DNA of 64,000 bases, taken from contig NZ_FNTG01000001.1 in the NCBI RefSeq assembly GCF_900104795.1, positions 2,356,001 through 2,420,000 on the forward strand, given 5' to 3'. Below the pieces are notes generated by a model that saw only the letters and a list, made by a program, of their open reading frames with translations, searched no databases and had not been told where the DNA came from. Shown piece after piece: positions 1 to 10,363 of this stretch (the first letter of the stretch is position 1; each line of letters opens with the position of its first letter). This stretch comes from Burkholderia sp. WP9 (GTDB lineage: Bacteria; Pseudomonadota; Gammaproteobacteria; Burkholderiales; Burkholderiaceae). A program made the position numbers and the translations under genes.

Positions 1-1
1 A

Positions 2-3000
2 GCCGTCTGGTTCATTCCTCTTGTGTGGCGTCTCGTGAAGTCCGCGCTGCCGGGCGGCGCAGGCTTGCGCGGCCCCGGCACGATCCGGCTTTGGCTCGGC
101 TTCGTCTGCGTGCTGGTGGCGAGCTGCACACTCGAAGCGTCGCTGATCGGCGTGGCCGGTGTGAATGGCTTCGGCCACGCGCTGGCCGCGGGCTTCGGTC
201 ATCTGCTCGGGCATATCGGCACACCTCTCGCGGCGCTCGCGCTGCTGCTGATCAGCCTGCCCTGGCTGATCGATTTCCGCTGGCGCGACTTCGCCGCATG
301 GGCCGACGGCGCGTTCGGCCTCGGCCTGTCGCGCGGCCTCGCCAAACGCGACGAGGAAGCGCGCCGTCATCGCAGTGTCGACGACGGCTTGCCGTCGCAC
401 GTTTCGCCAACCACCAATACGATGGCGCCGAAAACCAATGGACGTTACGCGCGCCCCACGGTGTGGCGGCCGCCCGCGCGCGGGCGCGACGCGGCCGCGG
501 GCGCCGCTGCGGCTGCCGCGGGCAAGGATGCGTCGGCGCGTGGCGTCGGCGCGAGCTGGCGCAGCGGGGCGGCGGCGCCGCGCGGTCAGACGCAGTCCGA
601 GCCGGTGCTGCACACGGGCGCAGCGACGACATCGCCGCGCCATGTACCGATGCAAACGCAATCACTCAACCCGGACAAAGCCGCGTGGATGCCGGCCGAG
701 CCGGTCGCACCGACCGGCTGGTTGCGCGACTCCGGATCACGCATGGCTGCGCCGGCGGAGGATTCGGTCGCCGGATCGGGTGCATCCGGTGCCGCGGCTC
801 GCGACAGCGCATCGCAGGTTGGACGTCGGTCGGCTGGCGAGCAGCGGGCCGTCGGATCGTCAGGGTTCGGTGCCGGCCTCGCGGCAGGTGCGGCCTTCGC
901 TCGGGGTGCGGCTGCAGCTGGTGCAGTGGGTACAGTGGGTGCAACTTCGGCAGCCGCGACAGGCACTGCGAGTGCGGCACGTACTGTGGGTGGTGCAGCT
1001 GCGGCGGGCGCGGCAGGTGCCGCGGGCCGCGCGGCTATGCCAACCAGAGTGGCTCAGACATCGACGCACGCGGCGGCAATGGCGCGCGGCGTCCCCGGCG
1101 CGGCCTCGCACTCGACTGCGGGGTCCGTGGGCAACTCAACCACCGGCGCGGGTCGTCCGTCGGTGGCGGCCCAAGGCACCTCTGCCCCGGCGGCTTCGGT
1201 CAATCGCGCCGCGGCGCCCCGGCAGGCTTTCCCGGCCGCCCCGCGTTCAGGCGACGACATGCCGGCGTCGGCGACGCGCCGGGCGCCGCCCAGCTTCACG
1301 CGGCCTATGCCCACGACGCAGAAAGTCACGCCGCCTCCGAGTGTGCAGGAGACGCTTCGCAGCATTGCTGAAAACGCCGCCCGCTGGACCGACCTTGCCG
1401 GGGTGAGCCTCGCGCGCAGCAGCAGCGCGGACGCCCCGAAAGTCACGAGCGCGCCGGACGCGTTGGGGTCGTTCGAGGTTCGGCCATCGGGCGGGGATAT
1501 GGCGCGAGCGGAGGTACTCGAGACGCCTTTGATGCCATTGACGCCGGACGAGGCTGTGCCTTCGTTCGACGTTGTGGAAAGTGCATCGGCTGACGACTCG
1601 GTAAAAGCGCCGATCGAAACGACGCGCACGGAAACCGCGATCGAAGTGCCGCTGGAGGTCAGGCACGAGCCCGTCGTGCAATGGCCGATCGAGCCACCGA
1701 TCATTCAACGACCGTTGACGGCGGCGCCCGTAGTCGAGCCTGTGTTTGCGGCTCCGGCTGCGGCTGCGGCTGCGGCTGCGGCTGCGGCTGCACCTGCACC
1801 TGCACCTGCGCCTGCGCCTGCGCCTGCGCCTGCGCCTGCGCCTGCGCCTGCGTCGCAGTATGTGCCATCGGTTGCTACACCTACGCCGTTTCAGATCTTC
1901 GCGGCGCAGTTGCAAGCGAGCGAAGCTCACGCGGACGAACCGCCGCTCGAAGACGACTCAGCGCAGCTGGCACCTCACGCCGACAGCCACGCGAGCCCGA
2001 CAGCTGAAGTCGCGCAAACGCCTAGCCAGCCGGCGGATCATTCAGAAGTCATCGCATCTGAGGTTGCCGGGCAGCCAACTACATCCGCGGCCACCGAACA
2101 CGTTAAAGCAGCCGCACCGGTCATCGAGCCGCCATCCGCTGTGCCGGCGTATGCCCCGGTCGCTTCCGTCGTGTTCGATAAAACCCTCGCGCCTTGGGAA
2201 GCCGAACTCGATGCCGTCCTGGCGCAACACGCGGCTTCGTCGTCGAGCGGGCCGGCTGTCGCTAGCGTTGCCGCGTCGAGTGAAGCCGTGGCGACGCATG
2301 ACGTCATGCCGTCGCTGAGCGGAGCGCGCCTTGACGAATCCACTGCACCGGTCCAAATGGAAGCCGTGGACTCCCCTGCCCTGCCGGACGCGACCCAGGC
2401 ATCGGACGCGTCAACCAGCACGCACGCTGCAAACGTAACCGCAGCAATGCCACCACTCAACGTAGCGTCGCATGCGTCGAACTCGCCCACCACCGAGCAC
2501 GTTCCAAACGCATCGGCCGCAATGCTGCCGCAAAGCATCGTGCCGCACGCGTCGGAATCGCCGGCCACCGCATACGCTGACAACACAGCAGCCGCAGAGC
2601 CGCCACCCACCATCGTGGTGCAGGCATCGAACGTGGTTCGCTTTCCGGGCTTCGCGGTTCACGCCGCGCCCGTGGCATCCGATGTCGTTGCCGACGAACC
2701 GGTCGCCGTGGAAGACCGCGTCAACGAGGCCGCCTTCGCGCCAGCAGCATCCGCACCGCTCGCGGCAGCACCGCTCGACGCAAAGCCACTCGACGCAACA
2801 CCCCCCGCTGCACCGACCACAACCGCGCCCCCATCCACCGGGGCCGCCGAACCCACCGTCCAACGCCCCCCGCTGCGCGGCCACAGCCCCACCAACGGCT
2901 TCGAGTTCCGCGCACCCGCGGCTTCGATGGTCGAACTGCCCACGCTCGACCTGCTCGCGCCCGCAGACATCGACGTCGAACCGGTCTCCGAAGAAAAGCT

Positions 3001-4408
3001 CATCGAAACCGGCCTGCTGATCGAACAGCGTCTGCAGGAATTCAAGGTGCCGGTGACCGTTGTCGGCGCGTCGGCCGGGCCGGTCATCACGCGCTTCGAA
3101 GTCGAGCCGGCGCTTGGCGTGCGCGGCAGTCAGATCGTCGGTCTGATGAAGGATCTGTCGCGCGGGCTCGGCCTGACATCCATCCGCGTGGTCGAGACGA
3201 TTCCCGGCAAGACCTGCATGGGTCTGGAATTGCCGAACGCCAAGCGCCAGACCATCCGCCTGTCCGAAATTCTCGAAGCCAGCGTCTACCAGAACTCGCA
3301 TTCCCAGTTGACGCTCGCCATGGGCAAGGACATCACCGGCCATCCGGTGGTCGCCGATCTGGCGAAGGCGCCGCACATGCTGGTCGCGGGCACGACCGGT
3401 TCGGGCAAGTCGGTGGCGATCAACGCGATGATCTGCTCGCTGCTCTTCAAGGCGACGCCCGAGGAAGTACGCCTCATCATGATCGATCCGAAGATGCTGG
3501 AGCTATCGGTCTACGAAGGCATTCCGCATCTGCTCGCGCCGGTCGTCACCGACATGAAGCTGGCCGCCAACGCGCTGAACTGGTGCGTCGGCGAAATGGA
3601 AAAGCGCTACCGCCTGATGTCCGCGGTCGGCGTGCGCAATCTGGCCGGTTTCAACCAGAAAATCCGCGACACCGAAGCCAAGGGCAAGAAGCTCGGCAAC
3701 CCGTTCTCGCTGACGCCGGAAGCGCCCGAACCGCTCGCGCCGCTGCCGCTGATCGTGGTCGTGATCGATGAGCTGGCCGACCTGATGATGGTGGCCGGCA
3801 AGAAGATCGAAGAACTGATCGCGCGGCTCGCGCAGAAGGCGCGCGCCGCCGGCATCCACCTGATCCTGGCGACGCAGCGTCCTTCGGTCGACGTGATCAC
3901 GGGGCTCATCAAGGCGAACATTCCGACGCGCGTGGCGTTCCAGGTATCGTCGAAGATCGACTCGCGCACGATTCTCGATCAGATGGGTGCCGAGTCGCTG
4001 CTGGGCCAGGGCGACATGCTGTTCCTGCCGCCCGGCACGGGCTACCCGCAACGGGTACACGGCGCGTTCGTCGCCGACGAGGAAGTGCATCGGATCGTCG
4101 AGTATCTGAAGCAGTTCGGCGAGCCGCAGTACGAGGAAGGCATTCTCGACGGCCCGGCCACCGAGGGCGGCGCAGCGCAAGACCTGTTCGGCGAATCGCC
4201 GGACGCGGAGGCCGATCCCCTCTACGACGAGGCGGTCGCCTTCGTGGTGCGCACGCGGCGCGCGTCGATCTCCTCGGTGCAGCGCCAGTTGCGCATCGGT
4301 TATAACCGCGCGGCGCGTCTCGTCGAACAGATGGAAACGGCGGGCCTCGTGTCCGCCATGGGCATCAACGGTAGCCGTGAAGTGCTGGCGCCTGGGCCGG
4401 CGGAGTGA
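2..4408 (+). CDS. ftsK: DNA translocase FtsK (5' end outside window)
   Basis: Septum-anchored, ATP-driven double-stranded DNA pump that moves chromosome termini across the division plane. The frame is open from base 2 with no convincing start (GTG at 23 is only the first possible one), so the N-terminus lies off the left edge. Seen: hydrophobic segments up to about base 300, then a Pro/Ala/Ser/Thr-rich linker of roughly 870 residues to about base 2930. The motor follows, with Walker A GTTGSGKS near 3390 and Walker [11 protein letters not shown] near 3755. A C-terminal winged-helix gamma domain of the KOPS-reading type lies at about 4220-4370. The linker is longer than in most FtsK proteins and carries a hexanucleotide-encoded Ala/Pro tract. 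The gene stops before a bidirectional terminator shared with the convergent lactonase gene. Confidence 0.96.
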   Translation, partial: AVWFIPLVWRLVKSALPGGAGLRGPGTIRLWLGFVCVLVASCTLEASLIGVAGVNGFGHALAAGFGHLLGHIGTPLAALALLLISLPWLIDFRWRDFAAWADGAFGLGLSRGLAKRDEEARRHRSVDDGLPSHVSPTTNTMAPKTNGRYARPTVWRPPARGRDAAAGAAAAAAGKDASARGVGASWRSGAAAPRGQTQSEPVLHTGAATTSPRHVPMQTQSLNPDKAAWMPAEPVAPTGWLRDSGSRMAAPAEDSVAGSGASGAAARDSASQVGRRSAGEQRAVGSSGFGAGLAAGAAFARGAAAAGAVGTVGATSAAATGTASAARTVGGAAAAGAAGAAGRAAMPTRVAQTSTHAAAMARGVPGAASHSTAGSVGNSTTGAGRPSVAAQGTSAPAASVNRAAAPRQAFPAAPRSGDDMPASATRRAPPSFTRPMPTTQKVTPPPSVQETLRSIAENAARWTDLAGVSLARSSSADAPKVTSAPDALGSFEVRPSGGDMARAEVLETPLMPLTPDEAVPSFDVVESASADDSVKAPIETTRTETAIEVPLEVRHEPVVQWPIEPPIIQRPLTAAPVVEPVFAAPAAAAAAAAAAAAPAPAPAPAPAPAPAPAPAPASQYVPSVATPTPFQIFAAQLQASEAHADEPPLEDDSAQLAPHADSHASPTAEVAQTPSQPADHSEVIASEVAGQPTTSAATEHVKAAAPVIEPPSAVPAYAPVASVVFDKTLAPWEAELDAVLAQHAASSSSGPAVASVAASSEAVATHDVMPSLSGARLDESTAPVQMEAVDSPALPDATQASDASTSTHAANVTAAMPPLNVASHASNSPTTEHVPNASAAMLPQSIVPHASESPATAYADNTAAAEPPPTIVVQASNVVRFPGFAVHAAPVASDVVADEPVAVEDRVNEAAFAPAASAPLAAAPLDAKPLDATPPAAPTTTAPPSTGAAEPTVQRPPLRGHSPTNGFEFRAPAASMVELPTLDLLAPADIDVEPVSEEKLIETGLLIEQRLQEFKVPVTVVGASAGPVITRFEVEPALGVRGSQIVGLMKDLSRGLGLTSIRVVETIPGKTCMGLELPNAKRQTIRLSEILEASVYQNSHSQLTLAMGKDITGHPVVADLAKAPHMLVAGTTGSGKSVAINAMICSLLFKATPEEVRLIMIDPKMLELSVYEGIPHLLAPVVTDMKLAANALNWCVGEMEKRYRLMSAVGVRNLAGFNQKIRDTEAKGKKLGNPFSLTPEAPEPLAPLPLIVVVIDELADLMMVAGKKIEELIARLAQKARAAGIHLILATQRPSVDVITGLIKANIPTRVAFQVSSKIDSRTILDQMGAESLLGQGDMLFLPPGTGYPQRVHGAFVADEEVHRIVEYLKQFGEPQYEEGILDGPATEGGAAQDLFGESPDAEADPLYDEAVAFVVRTRRASISSVQRQLRIGYNRAARLVEQMETAGLVSAMGINGSREVLAPGPAE
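1756..1851 (+). repeat. In-frame GGCTGC/CCTGCG hexamer tract in ftsK
   Basis: Near-perfect hexanucleotide repeat: GGCTGC units, then ACCTGC, then GCCTGC units. It encodes a poly-Ala run followed by alternating Ala-Pro in the FtsK linker. Gain or loss of 6-bp units would keep the frame, so length polymorphism between strains is expected. Confidence 0.9.
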
Positions 4409-4447
4409 ACCACTATCGCAGGCCATCGCTCGCGTAAAGCCAGCCGC

Positions 4448-4487
4448 AAAAAATGCGGCCGCTTGAACAACAAGCGGCCGCATTTTT
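4448..4487. terminator. Bidirectional intrinsic terminator, ftsK/lactonase
   Basis: Long inverted repeat with arms at 4448-4465 and 4471-4486, a 5-nt AACAA loop, an A-run on the left and a T-run on the right. It lies between two convergent genes and can serve both. Confidence 0.9.
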
Positions 4488-4526
4488 ATTCAGCGCACAT
4501 AGTCAAATCACACGCTTCGTCATCGC

Positions 4527-5819
4527 TTACGACGGCGAGACCAGTTTGAAATCCACCGGCGATCCAAGCTCGAAGTGCTTCGGATTCGCTTCGAGCAAAC
4601 CGCTCTGTTGATCGCGTTTGAACACATACACGGTATCGCTATTCTGATTGCCGACGATCAGCCAGTTGCCGGTCGGATCGATCGCGAATTCGCGCGGCGA
4701 CTTGCCGAGGCTCGATTGATGCCCGATCTTCCTGAGATGCCCGTTGGTCGGGTCCACCGAAAAGATCACGATCTCATTCGCGTCGCCGCGATTGGTGGCA
4801 TACAGAAAGCGCCCGTCCGGCGACAGATGAATCGCCGCCGCGCCTACCGCGCCCTTGAAGCCCGGCTCGGTCAGCGGCACGGTCTGCACCTGCGTGAGCT
4901 TGCCGCCGTCGTAATTGAACGTGCTGACCGTGGCGGCCAGTTCGCTGGTCAGATACGCGTGCTTGCCGTCCGCGCCGAACACCAGATGGCGCGGCCCCGT
5001 GCCCGCTTTCTCCTGGGTGTAGCGCCAGTCGGTCGGGCCGAACAGGCCGCGGCTGCCATCAGGTGTGTAGCGGTACGAGTACAGCTTGTCCGCGCCGAGA
5101 TCCTGCGCGAACAGATAGTGGCCGTCCGGCGAGAACACGGTGGAGTGAACGTGCGAATTGTCCTGGCGGCCCTTCACCGGACCACCGCCTTCGTGATGCA
5201 CCGTGAGCACGGACGCGCCGACCTGGCCGTCGGCCTGCAACGGAAACACGGCGAAACTGCCGCCCGGGTCGGCTGCCACTGAGTAGTTCGCGGCCAGCAG
5301 ATATTTGCCGTCCGGCGAGAGGCTCAGATAGCACGGATCATTGCCGTCCGCCGACACCTTGTTGAGGAACGTCAGCTGGCCGCTCGCGGCGTCGAATCGA
5401 AACGCGCTGATGCCGCCGCGCTGGGAGGCCGGGCCATTGTCACCGGGCAGTTCGTTGACCGCGTAGACGAAACGGCGGTCGCGGCTCACCACAAGATACG
5501 ACGGATTGACCGTCTGCGCGACCGAGACGCGCGTCGCTTCGCCCGTCTTCGTGTCGAAGCGATAGACGTACAAGCCTTCACTCCTGGCGCCGGTGTACGT
5601 GCCGACCAGCATGTCGTAGACACCGTCGGCGGGAACCGGGCCGGAATCTTGCGCAAACGCGTGCGAAGCAACAATCGAGACCATGAGCGCGAAACCTTTT
5701 ATTATCGAGCGGGCGGAGCGCGACGGAGCAGCTTGCCCCGCGCGTTGTGAAGTGCCATCAACAGCAGGCAGGTGAGAACCTGCAACGGCACGCGTCGCGG
5801 CCCGGTGACGACGAAGCAT
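4527..5819 (-). CDS. Secreted lactonase-family beta-propeller protein
   Basis: Seven-bladed beta-propeller of the 6-phosphogluconolactonase/YkgB-like family (Lactonase, PF10282). Repeated SPDGKYL, SPDGHYLF and SPDGRFLY blade motifs and a VGTYTG opening support this. The ATG at 5819 has a strong AGGAGG four bases upstream. The predicted protein is 430 residues, with a hydrophobic segment and an Ala-Phe-Ala/Gln cleavage-like site around residues 43-57, so export is likely. The basic 43-residue stretch before that segment is unusually long for a signal peptide; a start error or small frameshift there is possible. A periplasmic protein is unlikely to perform the cytosolic pentose-phosphate step, so its true substrate is open. 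Confidence 0.85.
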   Translation of the reverse strand: MLRRHRAATRAVAGSHLPAVDGTSQRAGQAAPSRSARSIIKGFALMVSIVASHAFAQDSGPVPADGVYDMLVGTYTGARSEGLYVYRFDTKTGEATRVSVAQTVNPSYLVVSRDRRFVYAVNELPGDNGPASQRGGISAFRFDAASGQLTFLNKVSADGNDPCYLSLSPDGKYLLAANYSVAADPGGSFAVFPLQADGQVGASVLTVHHEGGGPVKGRQDNSHVHSTVFSPDGHYLFAQDLGADKLYSYRYTPDGSRGLFGPTDWRYTQEKAGTGPRHLVFGADGKHAYLTSELAATVSTFNYDGGKLTQVQTVPLTEPGFKGAVGAAAIHLSPDGRFLYATNRGDANEIVIFSVDPTNGHLRKIGHQSSLGKSPREFAIDPTGNWLIVGNQNSDTVYVFKRDQQSGLLEANPKHFELGSPVDFKLVSPS

Positions 5820-6051
5820 ATGACCTCCTGTTCATTCGTTATTGGGTTGAACCGGTTGTAAGAGTGTCTCTGGTCTGCCGCGCCATCGGTCGAGCGTTGT
5901 TCTTATCGAAAGAAGTATAAAAGCGTTGTGTCGGATCATGCTGTTAATGCGGCTGGCGGTATCCAGTGGATACGTCGAGCCGCAGCATAAGTAGCCATTG
6001 TCCCGCCTGACGGGGCATTTTTTCAATCGCGTCTCACTCTACGGAGTCTTC

Positions 6052-6204
6052 ATGAACGTCACACTCAGTTTGGGCCCGCTGGTTTCGTTGATCGCCGGTA
6101 TTCTGATTCTCGTCATGCCGCGCCTGTTGAACTACATCGTCGCGCTCTATCTGATCATCATCGGCATCATTGGGATCTTCGGCGTGGGGGCTTCGCACTT
6201 CTGA
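6052..6204 (+). CDS. Small membrane protein, DUF3096 type
   Basis: 50-residue, almost wholly hydrophobic protein with two predicted membrane helices around a central PRLLNYIVA motif, matching my memory of DUF3096 proteins. An upstream in-frame start at 5998 exists, but the ATG at 6052 has GGAG five bases in front and gives the family-typical length. Function unknown; such proteins sit in the inner membrane. It stands alone, divergent from the lactonase gene. Confidence 0.8.
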   Translation: MNVTLSLGPLVSLIAGILILVMPRLLNYIVALYLIIIGIIGIFGVGASHF

Positions 6205-6435
6205 GGCTGGGCGGCACCCGCTTGCGCATGCATGAGACGCACTACCGGGCGCAGTCACGGCCCGGTGCCGTTCCGCTTCGCGGGCGCACACAAGGCGTGA
6301 CGCAACGTCACGTGCGCGGGAGACGTGAACACGAGGGAAGCGATAAAACGCGGCGGCACGGCGAAGCGGTGTACCCTCGCCGCAAGCGCGATCAGATTGC
6401 GGTTACTGCGGCGCGCCGACCACGAAGGCCTGCGG

Positions 6436-6681
6436 TCAGCCGTTCGAAAGCTGGTCGAGGCGCAGACGTCCCTGCAACGAAAGAGCGCCCACGGCATAAT
6501 TGCCATCGCCTTCCTGATAACGCCGGAAGCAGGCCCGTTCGACCAGAAAGGCGGCGGCTGCCAGCATGCCGTTGCGGCTCAGGCCCAGCCGGCCGTGATC
6601 GAGCGGCAACATCGAATCGTCGGCAAGCTCGCTGGCGGCCGAGAGAATCGTGATGCAATCGGATTTCGACGGGTTCAGCAT
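6436..6681 (-). CDS. Hypothetical protein, 81 aa
   Basis: Short minus-strand gene starting at ATG 6681 with an AGGA-type ribosome site about eight bases upstream. It is the distal part of a longer open frame that runs antisense through the GH15 gene, and only this part looks coding. The sequence has balanced composition, with no membrane segment or known motif (it begins MLNPSKSDCITILSAA). It is divergent from the GH15 gene. I do not recognise the family; coding status rests on start context and composition only. Confidence 0.5.
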   Translation of the reverse strand: MLNPSKSDCITILSAASELADDSMLPLDHGRLGLSRNGMLAAAAFLVERACFRRYQEGDGNYAVGALSLQGRLRLDQLSNG

Positions 6682-6909
6682 AGCTTTGGTCCTCGGAAAC
6701 GGCGTCTGTATGCGCCACGGGCGGGGCCGGTCCATCATCCGGAATGCTCCGGGCGTCGGCATGAAATCTGATTGTAGGCATTCGTTTGACAGATTACCAA
6801 CTCGCGTTTCGCGGCAATGTGCGGTGAACCAAAGCGCATCGCGCGAGTCGGGTAAGAACAACGACACGCGCGGCGCTCCTTGCCGCGCGCCATACTGACT
6901 CCGCTCCCC

Positions 6910-8790
6910 ATGCCCGCACACATCGAAGACTATGCGCTCGTCGGCGACGGCCACACGGCCGCGCTCATCTCCCGCGAAGGTTCCGTCGACTGGCTCTGCT
7001 GGCCGCGCTTCGATTCCGGCGCCTGCTTCGCCGCGCTGCTCGGCACGCCCGGCAACGGCCGCTGGCTGATCTCGCCGGTCTCGGACACGCCGCCCACCGT
7101 CACCCGCCGCTATCGCGGCGAAACACTGATTCTCGAAACCCATTTCGATACGCCCGAGGGCGCCGTCACGCTGGTCGATTTCATGCCGCCGGGCAATGGC
7201 TGGTCGGAACTGGTGCGGATCGTCGTCGGCCAACGCGGCACGGTGCGCATGAAGATGGAACTCGTGCTGCGCTTCGATTATGGTTTCTCGATTCCGTGGG
7301 TCGACCGCCTTAAGCACGACAGCGGCATCAAGGCGATCGTCGGGCCCGATACCGCCGTGTTGCGCACACCGGTCGCGTTGCGCGGCGAAGACATGAAAAC
7401 GGTCGCCGAATTCACCGTCAGCGAAGGCGAGCGGGTGCCGTTCTCACTGGCTTATTCGCCCTCGCATCTACGCATTCCGCCGGCGCGCGACCCGCATACG
7501 TCGCTTGCGCGCACCGAGAACCACTGGCTCGAATGGTCGGCGCGCAGCACGGTCGAAGGACGCTGGGCCGAGCCGATCCGCCGCTCGCTGATCACGCTCA
7601 AGGCGCTCGCCTACGAGCCGACCGGCGGTATCGTCGCCGCGCCCACGACTTCGCTGCCGGAGCAACTCGGCGGCACCCGCAACTGGGACTACCGCTATTG
7701 CTGGCTACGCGACGCCACGATCACGCTGCTCGCCATGATGCGCGGCGGCTACTTCGACGAAGCCCGCGCGTGGCGCTCCTGGCTTGGCCGCGTCATGGCC
7801 GGTGCGCCGGATCAGTTGCAGATCATGTATGGCATCGCGGGCGAGCGGCGTTTGCCCGAGTTCGAACTCGACTGGCTGCCGGGCTATCAGGACGCGAAAC
7901 CGGTGCGGGTCGGCAATAACGCGGTCGGCCAACGCCAGCTCGACGTCTATGGCGAAGTGATGAATGCGCTGCATCTCGCGCGGGTCGGTGGCCTGCAGGC
8001 GGACGACACGGCGTGGAACGTGCAGCGCGCGCTGCTCTCCCACCTCGACACGATCTGGCGGGAACCCGACGAAGGCATCTGGGAAACGCGCGGCGGCCGC
8101 CAGCATTTCACCTTCTCGAAGGTGATGGCATGGGTCGCCTACGACCGTGCCATCCGCTCGGCGGAAATGTTCAAGCTCGACGGCCCGCTCGACGAATGGC
8201 GCGCCACCCGCGAGCAAATCCATGCGGAAGTCTGCGAAAAGGCATGGAATCCCGCGCTTAACGCGTTTTCGCAGTCCTACGGCACCGACCAGCTCGATGC
8301 GAGCGTGCTGTTGATGCCGCTGGTGGGCTTTCTGCGGCCGCAAGATCCGCGCGTCAAAGGCACCGTGGCGGCCATCGAGAAGGACTTGATGCATGACGGT
8401 TTCGTGATGCGCTATCGCACCACCGAATACGACGACGGCCTGCCGCCAGGAGAAGGCACGTTTCTCGCGTGTTCGTTCTGGATGGTGGACAACCTCGCGC
8501 TGCAAGGCCGCCTCGACGAAGCGATCGCCATGTACGAACGGCTGCTCGCGCTCTGCAACGATGTCGGTTTGCTCGCGGAAGAGTACGATCCGGGTGCGCA
8601 GCGCCTGGTGGGCAACTTTCCACAGGCTTTTTCGCATGTGGCCCTCGTGCATACCGGCCTGAACCTGATGAAGCACGAACAGGCGATGGCGCAGGCGACA
8701 GGGCAACCTCCCCATAACGGCACCGGAGAAACAGAACTTGATGTTGCGGCAAGCCCCGATAGCGGCACGGCAACATCGCCAGTAGCATGA
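6910..8790 (+). CDS. Glycoside hydrolase family 15 (glucoamylase-like)
   Basis: 626-residue cytosolic GH15 enzyme. The N-terminal beta-sandwich starts MPAHIEDYALVGDGHTA. The (alpha/alpha)6 catalytic domain carries the family signatures RNWDYRYCWLRDA near 7680, then GNNAVGQRQLDVYGE. The EEYDP motif near 8580, which holds a catalytic Glu in this family, is followed by NFPQAFSHVALV. An in-frame ATG at 6880 would add ten residues, but 6910 gives the conserved beginning. Bacterial members cleave alpha-glucans or trehalose; the exact substrate cannot be read from sequence. It has no signal peptide and no glycogen genes beside it, and stands as a single gene. Confidence 0.92.
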   Translation: MPAHIEDYALVGDGHTAALISREGSVDWLCWPRFDSGACFAALLGTPGNGRWLISPVSDTPPTVTRRYRGETLILETHFDTPEGAVTLVDFMPPGNGWSELVRIVVGQRGTVRMKMELVLRFDYGFSIPWVDRLKHDSGIKAIVGPDTAVLRTPVALRGEDMKTVAEFTVSEGERVPFSLAYSPSHLRIPPARDPHTSLARTENHWLEWSARSTVEGRWAEPIRRSLITLKALAYEPTGGIVAAPTTSLPEQLGGTRNWDYRYCWLRDATITLLAMMRGGYFDEARAWRSWLGRVMAGAPDQLQIMYGIAGERRLPEFELDWLPGYQDAKPVRVGNNAVGQRQLDVYGEVMNALHLARVGGLQADDTAWNVQRALLSHLDTIWREPDEGIWETRGGRQHFTFSKVMAWVAYDRAIRSAEMFKLDGPLDEWRATREQIHAEVCEKAWNPALNAFSQSYGTDQLDASVLLMPLVGFLRPQDPRVKGTVAAIEKDLMHDGFVMRYRTTEYDDGLPPGEGTFLACSFWMVDNLALQGRLDEAIAMYERLLALCNDVGLLAEEYDPGAQRLVGNFPQAFSHVALVHTGLNLMKHEQAMAQATGQPPHNGTGETELDVAASPDSGTATSPVA

Positions 8791-8832
8791 TTTAATGACA
8801 GTTTGCGTGGCAGCTGCACGCGAATTGCTGCA

Positions 8833-8861
8833 TTGCACAATTGCGCTTAGTTCGATATGAT
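8833..8861 (+). promoter_or_regulatory. Candidate sigma70 promoter of phaZ
   Basis: TTGCAC, 17-bp spacer, TATGAT. The -10 is a 5/6 match and the -35 is weak. It would leave a leader of about 100 nt before the phaZ ATG. Confidence 0.4.
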
Positions 8862-8970
8862 CGATCAGACTGTCGGCCGAAAAACAATGTGCCCACAAAC
8901 AAATTGGCCTGCCGCAACGCCCTGCGCGTGTTTGCGAAGCCCCATGCGAACCGCTTAAAACGGAGCACCC

Positions 8971-10248
8971 ATGCTCTACCAACTGCACGAATTCCAGCGG
9001 GCTATGTTGAGCCCCCTCACCGCCTGGGCTCAGGCCGCGTCCAAATCCTTCGCGAATCCCGCCAGCCCCTTGGCCTATGTGCCGGGCGCCACGCGCCTCT
9101 CCGCCGGGTACGAATTACTCTACCGGCTGGGTAAAGATTACGAAAAACCCGAGTTCAATCTTCATCAGATTGTCAAAGACGGTCACAATATTCCGATCAT
9201 CGAGCAGACGATCATCGAGAAGCCGTTTTGCCGCCTGATGCGCTTCAAGCGTTTCGCGGACGACAGCGACGCTGTTATCCAATTGAAAGATGAACCGGTC
9301 GTGCTGGTATGCGCACCGTTGTCAGGGCACCACGCCACGCTGCTGCGCGACACCGTGCGCACGTTGCTGCAAGACCACAAGGTTTACCTGACCGACTGGA
9401 TCGACGCGCGCATGGTGCCGCTCGAGGCCGGCGAGTTTCATCTGGACGATTACGTCGCCTACATTCAGGAATTCATCCGCCACATCGGCGCGAAGAATCT
9501 GCATGTGATCTCGGTGTGTCAGCCGACCGTACCCGTGCTCGCCGCCATTTCGCTGCTGGCAAGCCGCGGCGAGGATACGCCGCGCACCATGACCATGATG
9601 GGTGGCCCGATCGACGCGCGCAAGAGCCCGACCTCGGTCAACTCGCTTGCCACGCAGCATTCGTATGAATGGTTCGAGAACAACGTGATCTTCACGGTCC
9701 CGCCGAATTATCCGGGCGTCGGCCGCAAGGTTTACCCGGGCTTTCTGCAGCACACCGGTTTTGTGGCAATGAATCCGGAACGTCACGCGGCGTCGCACTG
9801 GGACTTCTATCAAAGCCTGCTGCGCGGCGACGAAGACGACGCGGAAGCACACCGCCGCTTCTACGACGAGTACAACGCGGTGCTCGACATGGACGCGGAC
9901 TACTATCTCGACACGATACGCGTGGTGTTCCAGGAGTTCAGCCTCGCCGAAGGCACGTGGGACGTCTCCGGCGAACGGGTGAAACCGCAGGACATCACGA
10001 AGACCGCGCTCTTCACGATTGAAGGCGAGCTCGACGATATTTCCGGCGACGGCCAGACCTATGCCGCGCACGAACTGTGTACGGGCATTCCGGAAGCAAA
10101 CAAGCGTCACTTCACCGCGGAAAAGTGCGGCCACTACGGCATTTTCTCGGGACGCCGTTGGCGCACCATCATTTATCCGCAGTTGCGCGACTTCATCCTC
10201 GAGCACAACAAGGTGACGAAGGTCGCGAAGGAAAGAGTCGAAGCCTGA
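8971..10248 (+). CDS. phaZ: Intracellular PHB depolymerase PhaZ
   Basis: Mobilises the storage polymer poly-3-hydroxybutyrate at the surface of cytoplasmic granules. The 425-residue alpha/beta hydrolase has Cys in place of the usual nucleophilic Ser: the SVCQP motif puts Cys at residue 183. Asp355 (in GELDD) and His388 (in KCGHYG) complete the triad. These are the same residue numbers as reported for Ralstonia eutropha PhaZ1, so the alignment is essentially gap-free. There is no signal peptide, as expected. The ATG at 8971 is preceded by GGAG. It is monocistronic, with a UUCG-loop terminator after the stop. Phasin and synthase genes are not in the window. Confidence 0.97.
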   Translation: MLYQLHEFQRAMLSPLTAWAQAASKSFANPASPLAYVPGATRLSAGYELLYRLGKDYEKPEFNLHQIVKDGHNIPIIEQTIIEKPFCRLMRFKRFADDSDAVIQLKDEPVVLVCAPLSGHHATLLRDTVRTLLQDHKVYLTDWIDARMVPLEAGEFHLDDYVAYIQEFIRHIGAKNLHVISVCQPTVPVLAAISLLASRGEDTPRTMTMMGGPIDARKSPTSVNSLATQHSYEWFENNVIFTVPPNYPGVGRKVYPGFLQHTGFVAMNPERHAASHWDFYQSLLRGDEDDAEAHRRFYDEYNAVLDMDADYYLDTIRVVFQEFSLAEGTWDVSGERVKPQDITKTALFTIEGELDDISGDGQTYAAHELCTGIPEANKRHFTAEKCGHYGIFSGRRWRTIIYPQLRDFILEHNKVTKVAKERVEA

Positions 10249-10291
10249 GCGGCGTACGCACAGCACGCGCATCACGCACAGCCAGTCGGCA

Positions 10292-10322
10292 ACAACGGCC
10301 TCTTCGGAGGCCGTTGTCGTTT
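10292..10322 (+). terminator. Intrinsic terminator after phaZ
   Basis: 11-bp perfect stem (10292-10302 with 10307-10317) closed by a stable TTCG tetraloop. The T-run after it is short and interrupted. Confidence 0.75.
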
Positions 10323-10363
10323 ATGAGGATCCCGAAGCCTCCACCCGCGATTGACGCTGCAGC

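Noticed and set aside
1247..1930. Minus-strand frame with a long Arg run
   Set aside because: The Arg run is only the antisense reading of the ftsK hexamer repeat.
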